Part shown: in pieces, positions 19,783 to 23,231 of the stretch
How the letters are laid out: every line of letters starts with the position of its first letter
Numbering within the stretch: position 1 is the stretch's first letter
NCBI GenBank assembly: GCA_021464525.1
Contig: JADRCO010001043.1
Location: forward strand, 1-23,231
DNA from: Rhizophagus sp. LPA8_4_AMF
Taxonomy: Eukaryota > Glomeromycota > Glomeromycetes > Glomerales > Glomeraceae
DNA: 23,231 bases
Direction of reading: 5' to 3'
The notes under the pieces: generated by a model
What the model saw: the letters and a program-made list of their open reading frames with translations, nothing else
Database searches by the model: none
What the model was told of the DNA's origin: nothing
Position numbers and translations under genes: made by a program

Positions 19783-20299
19783 ATATCTCAACAATGATGT
19801 ATATACGAGAAAACCTGACGTGGAGGCTTTGGATGAAGCTGCCTCGATAATTGAACGTGAGGAATAAAAATTCGAAGGAACAATCCTCCCAGACTAACTT
19901 GGTTATACAGTATATTATTTCCATTTATTTCCATTTTTTTTTAAACGTGATTTTTCATATTAATAAAATTATTTTAAGATAAAATCTTTCGCTGATCAAA
20001 CAGCAGCGGATATATACAATGAACTTAGTACCATATTTCTCTTATTAACAAGTTTATTATAAGTAGAGATGTTCGGTCCTAGAGCTGTAGAAGAAGCCGC
20101 ACGTACCATTCAACAAGAAGAAGCTAGATTACATGATGGTGAAACTCCGCCCGGTGGTGTAATTATACTGTACATAAATAAATTTTAATTACTTATTGAT
20201 TTTTAATATCGATTATTATTGATAATTAAATTATTTTATATAGCTACCGCTGCTCAATATTTTGCTGCTAGAGTTCTTCGGGAAGCAGATACTCAGTAA
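19783..20299 (+). pseudogene. SMP gene C: decayed tandem copy
   Basis: Aligns with its neighbours over all three exons but cannot be translated. The start reads ATA instead of ATG at 19783-19785. Exon 1 (RKPDVEALDEAASIIERE) meets stops at 19865-19867 and 19895-19897. The PGGP codons are mutated, the start of exon 2 (the AKA codons at the acceptor) is deleted, and exon 2 meets a stop before GPRAVEEAARTIQQEEARLH. The second donor after PPGGV is damaged (GTAATT context). Exon 3 (ATAAQYFAARVLREADTQ, TAA at 20297-20299) survives. The promoter has decayed too: the left dyad arm is gone (TATAGTAAA), the right arm TTTACATCA remains at 19683-19691, and the TATAAAA box is lost. Confidence 0.85.
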
Positions 20300-20796
20300 A
20301 GGTTATTGATTTTATAGTAATTAAGTAGCTTTGAAAATTATATTTAAAATCATCATTAGGTGACCACAAAATTACAATTATTTATTTTTTATTATCAATT
20401 ATTATTCATTGTTGGTGTTGATTAAATATTATGAGAACTAAGATTCTTGTTAAATTAAATCTCGCGTTTTTAAAAATTTATAAAAGTGTCGATAGTATTT
20501 TAGATGTATCAAATTTGACATACTGTATGTAAGCGATAACAGATTTACTTGTATTACTTCAGAATGTTGGACTTATACCGATTTACGTATGGGAAGTGTT
20601 TCTAAAAGAAATCCAAGCAATAATTCCTTGGAGAAGATATTAATAAAAAGATACAACCTGATGTATCATAATAATCATTTAAATGCACAAATAAAAATTT
20701 TATAAATGTAATGTCATCTCTTAGCTTTCAATTATATCCGTATGAGATTACATGATCAACTAAAATTACATTTTCTGTGCGCCCCTTTAATTTCTA

Positions 20797-20873
20797 TGAT
20801 GTAAATTTGACAAAAAAGGAAAGATTTTCGAACCTATCATGCCCACTAAAATTAGTACAATTCTTTTACATCA
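20797..20873 (+). promoter_or_regulatory. Shared dyad of SMP gene D
   Basis: TGATGTAAA at 20797-20805 and TTTACATCA at 20865-20873, with CCCACTAAAATTAGTACAA before the second arm. TATAAAA follows at 20907-20913, 48-54 bp before the ATG. Confidence 0.6.
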
Positions 20874-20960
20874 TGATTGCAAAACTCATGAGAGAATTTA
20901 TTCAGATATAAAAGAAATTTATTTTTCACGATCATTTTAATTTGTCAAAAAAAGAAAAAT

Positions 20961-21448
20961 ATGTCTCAAGAAGAAAATTGGAAAGCTGATGTAGAAGCCT
21001 TAGAAAACGCTGCTTCAATAATTCAACGTGAAGAACGTAAAATTGAAGGAACAAATCTCAGAGATGGACCTGGCAAATAATTATTCTTTTTTTTACACAA
21101 TATTTTCTTTCAAATTAATAATCATTTTATTTATTTTAGCCGCAAAAGCGAAATCTTTAGCTGATAAAGCAGCAGATATATTTGGAGAACCTAATAACGC
21201 TACTATTAATAAGAAATATGTAAGACCTAATCCTGAACTCGTGGATGATGCCTCACGTACCATCATACGTGAAGAAGCTAAATTATACGGCGGTACCCCG
21301 CCCGGTGGCGCGGGTATAACAAATCATAATTAAATATTTTTTTTTTTTTTTTATTAATTATATTATTGATAATTAAATTATTTTATTTATAGGTGCCAAT
21401 GCTAAATCTTTTGCTACTAGAGTTCGTCGAGAAGATAATCCCCAATAA
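20961..21448 (+). CDS. SMP gene D: two-repeat SMP/LEA-like protein, 113 aa
   Basis: Paralogue of A and B. Exons 20961-21072, 21140-21313 and 21393-21448. Intron 1 (67 bp) begins GCAAAT and ends TTTTAG, a second GC-AG case at exactly the same place as in copy B. Intron 2 (79 bp) is GT-AG. The protein starts MSQEENWKADVEALENAASI; repeat 1 has RDGP-AAKAKSLADKAA where the usual PGG is RDG; repeat 2 has LVDDASRTIIREEAKLYGG, PPGGA-GANAKSFATRV, ending REDNPQ. A continuous frame from 21028 to 21333 reads through intron 1 into exon 2 in the exon-2 frame; it would lose the true N-terminus and is rejected as the gene model. Residue spacing, intron phases and the conserved promoter support a live gene. 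Confidence 0.78.
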
Positions 21449-21900
21449 AGACTATTGATTTTATAGTTATTTTGTGGCTTTGTAAATTATGTTTATTTAA
21501 AAAATTTTTTATTATTAATTATTATATTGATTACATAAATGAAAACTAAGAGATGTTTATTAATAATTTTTTGCTCATAATGTATATTAATGTCATTATC
21601 ATAAATTTTTTATATAAAATATATGTAATCTCTTGTTTCGAAATATCAAATTTTAGTGTTACTTCAGAACGTGAATTTAAATAATTTAAATTTAATTATA
21701 CTGGTCACGCATGTCTGAAGTGATATGCGAAGTGCTTACATAAGACGTAATAAAACGTCATAATAATCATTCAAATTATTTATTAACATTATAGAAATTA
21801 ACAAATAGTCTAATTATATTTTATTTAGCGTGTGTACTAAAGCAAGTTAGTTAAATAAATTAAACTTTTCTGTATCGCACCGATTCAATAGTTCAGAATA

Positions 21901-21972
21901 TGATGTAAACTTGAACAAAAAGGAAATTTTTTCTATAATGACACTAAAAAAGATTAGCAAATATTTACATCA
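21901..21972 (+). promoter_or_regulatory. Shared dyad of SMP gene E
   Basis: TGATGTAAA at 21901-21909 and TTTACATCA at 21964-21972. TATAAAA follows at 22015-22021, 67-73 bp before the ATG. The surrounding blocks are more diverged than in the other copies, yet both dyad arms and the TATA box are kept. Confidence 0.6.
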
Positions 21973-22087
21973 ACAATTGTCATAATTTCAAAATTCACGA
22001 GAAATTTGTCTAAATATAAAAGAACAACTTTTTTACGATCAATTTTTCAATTTTTGAAATAAATTTTATTTTTTTATTAAATAAAAG

Positions 22088-22600
22088 ATGAAAAAGTCTA
22101 AACAATTTACTTCAAAACCTGATGTAGAAGCTTTAGAAGAAGCGGCTACAATAATTCAACGTGAAGAAAGTAGAATGGAAGGACAAAATTTCCCAGATGG
22201 AGCTGGTATATATTATTCTTTTCACCTTTTTTACACTGTATTCTAAAATTAATAATAAATTATTTATTTTTTAGCCGCTAAAGCAAAGTCTTTAGCCGAT
22301 CAAGCAGCGAGTGCGTGCGATGAGCCTAATGCCCCATCTATTGATTTTAAGAAAAATAAAAATAAGAAAGCTAGTCCTGAACTCGTAGCAAATGCACAAC
22401 GTACTCTTCAGCGTGAAGAAGCTAAATTTTATGATGGTGTAACTCCGCCTGATGGTGCAGGTATAAAAATTATGATCAATCTTTTTTGATTTTTATCATC
22501 GAATGTTATTATTGCTAACTAAATTGTTTGTATAGCTACCGCTGCTCAGTCTATAGCTTCTAGAGTTGGTCGAGGAGAAAACCCCAATACTAGCTATTGA
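22088..22600 (+). CDS. SMP gene E: divergent two-repeat SMP/LEA-like protein, 122 aa
   Basis: The most diverged open copy. Exons 22088-22205, 22275-22460 and 22536-22600, with GT-AG introns of 69 and 75 bp in the conserved positions and phase. The N-terminus differs (MKKSKQFTSKPDVEALEEAA against MSQ... in the others). Repeat 1 has FPDGA-AAKAKSLADQAA and repeat 2 PELVANAQRTLQREEAKFY then PPDGA-ATAAQSIASRV, so the usual PGG is PDG in both repeats. The linker is Lys/Asn-rich (FKKNKNKKASPE). The C-terminus is extended to GENPNTSY and ends in TGA rather than TAA. It is probably the oldest or fastest-diverging copy. Role as for copy A, inferred. Confidence 0.82.
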
Positions 22601-23231
22601 TAAACATTGTTTTTAAAAATTACATAGTTATATGAAATCGACATGTAGTAATAAAAAAAAATAACAAATAAAAATTGTATTAATGGAATTCTAAAATTTT
22701 GTTTAGTAAAAATAAAATGAATGATTAACACGTAATAAACGATGTGTTAAAACAGAATATATAGTAATATGATTTATTTTGTTTAAATAGAATGTAACAA
22801 ACACGAGACGACAAGTAATAAAAGGCTGACTTAATAAATAAGTTCAAATAATTTTCATCTGTTCAGATATATTTTTGATCAATTCTCGAAGTAATTTATC
22901 AGAGATAGCAAGTAGCCAATATTTCTGAAGGATTCTAGTAGATTTGTATTAAAATATAATAATGTATAACAATATAACATTTATATGTTTAAGAAATATT
23001 TTTACGCAACTTGTAAATATCATAATACTTATCAATTATCATTTAGATATAATTTTTTTGACTTGAAAAAAATTATCATATTTATTCTGTAAATGTAACT
23101 AGCCAGTACTTTATAGTGATTAGCCACCGTAGCACCGTTTCATAGGTTTGGATTGTGATACAAGGGGGTAGTGATATGATAATCTTTTTTTATCTTTTAT
23201 TCTCATAAACTGTTAAAAAGCATTCATTTTT
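22601..23231. other. Intergenic downstream of the SMP array
   Basis: AT-rich, no open frame of note and no further SMP copy. TTTATAGTGATTAGCCA at 23110-23126 matches 2403-2419 exactly (17 bases) at the other end of the window and may mark the end of a dispersed repeat. Confidence 0.35.

Noticed and set aside
21028-21333. 101-codon frame as the SMP D gene
   Set aside because: It reads through intron 1 and into intron 2 and lacks the conserved N-terminus.
1-23231. tRNA or rRNA genes
   Set aside because: I looked for TPsiC-loop words and GC-rich cloverleaf segments by eye and found none convincing; a tRNAscan run would settle it.

Overview
This window is strongly AT-rich eukaryotic nuclear DNA with short introns (58-120 bp), A/T homopolymer runs and many decayed repeats. 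The gene content is an F-box protein, a degenerate GH24 lysozyme, a LINE tail with an RVT-type zinc knuckle, hAT-type MITEs and a tandem family of small SMP (seed-maturation-protein) repeat proteins. This mix suggests an arbuscular mycorrhizal fungus, most likely Rhizophagus or a close relative. The species call is inference from gene style, not a database match.

Layout. 133-1695 (minus): intact single-exon F-box gene. 1966-5440: non-coding, with CCGTG hairpins, a possible decayed minus-strand fragment, and an A-rich array of small hairpins joined to a dispersed repeat. 5447-6119: GH24 lysozyme pseudogene with a readable signal peptide and the lysozyme C-terminus, broken by start loss, stops and frameshifts. 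6120-11270: no intact gene; it holds repeat relics, a pyrimidine-rich minisatellite, a purine-rich ~126-bp degenerate repeat, a 654-bp element with inverted ends, three copies of a ~57-bp repeat, and a 282-bp hAT-type MITE with a perfect 8-bp target duplication. 11320-14472 (plus): an eight-exon gene for an 879-residue protein with a signal peptide, a large N-terminal region and about six membrane segments. 15313-16220: 5'-truncated LINE remnant ending in an AAAT-type tail. 16222-17290: intergenic, with a 92-bp foldback.

17296-22600: the main feature, five tandem copies (period about 1.1-1.2 kb) of a three-exon gene encoding a 113-122 residue protein with two SMP-like repeats. Four copies (A, B, D, E) are open and one (C) is a pseudogene. 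The open copies share a promoter module: a TGATGTAAA ... TTTACATCA dyad 69-81 bp long, then a TATAAAA box 54-73 bp before the ATG. Copies B and D need a GC-AG first intron.

The array resembles a desiccation- or stress-protein family evolving by tandem duplication and loss. The shared dyad suggests co-regulation. No functional link to the F-box gene or the membrane-protein gene is visible.
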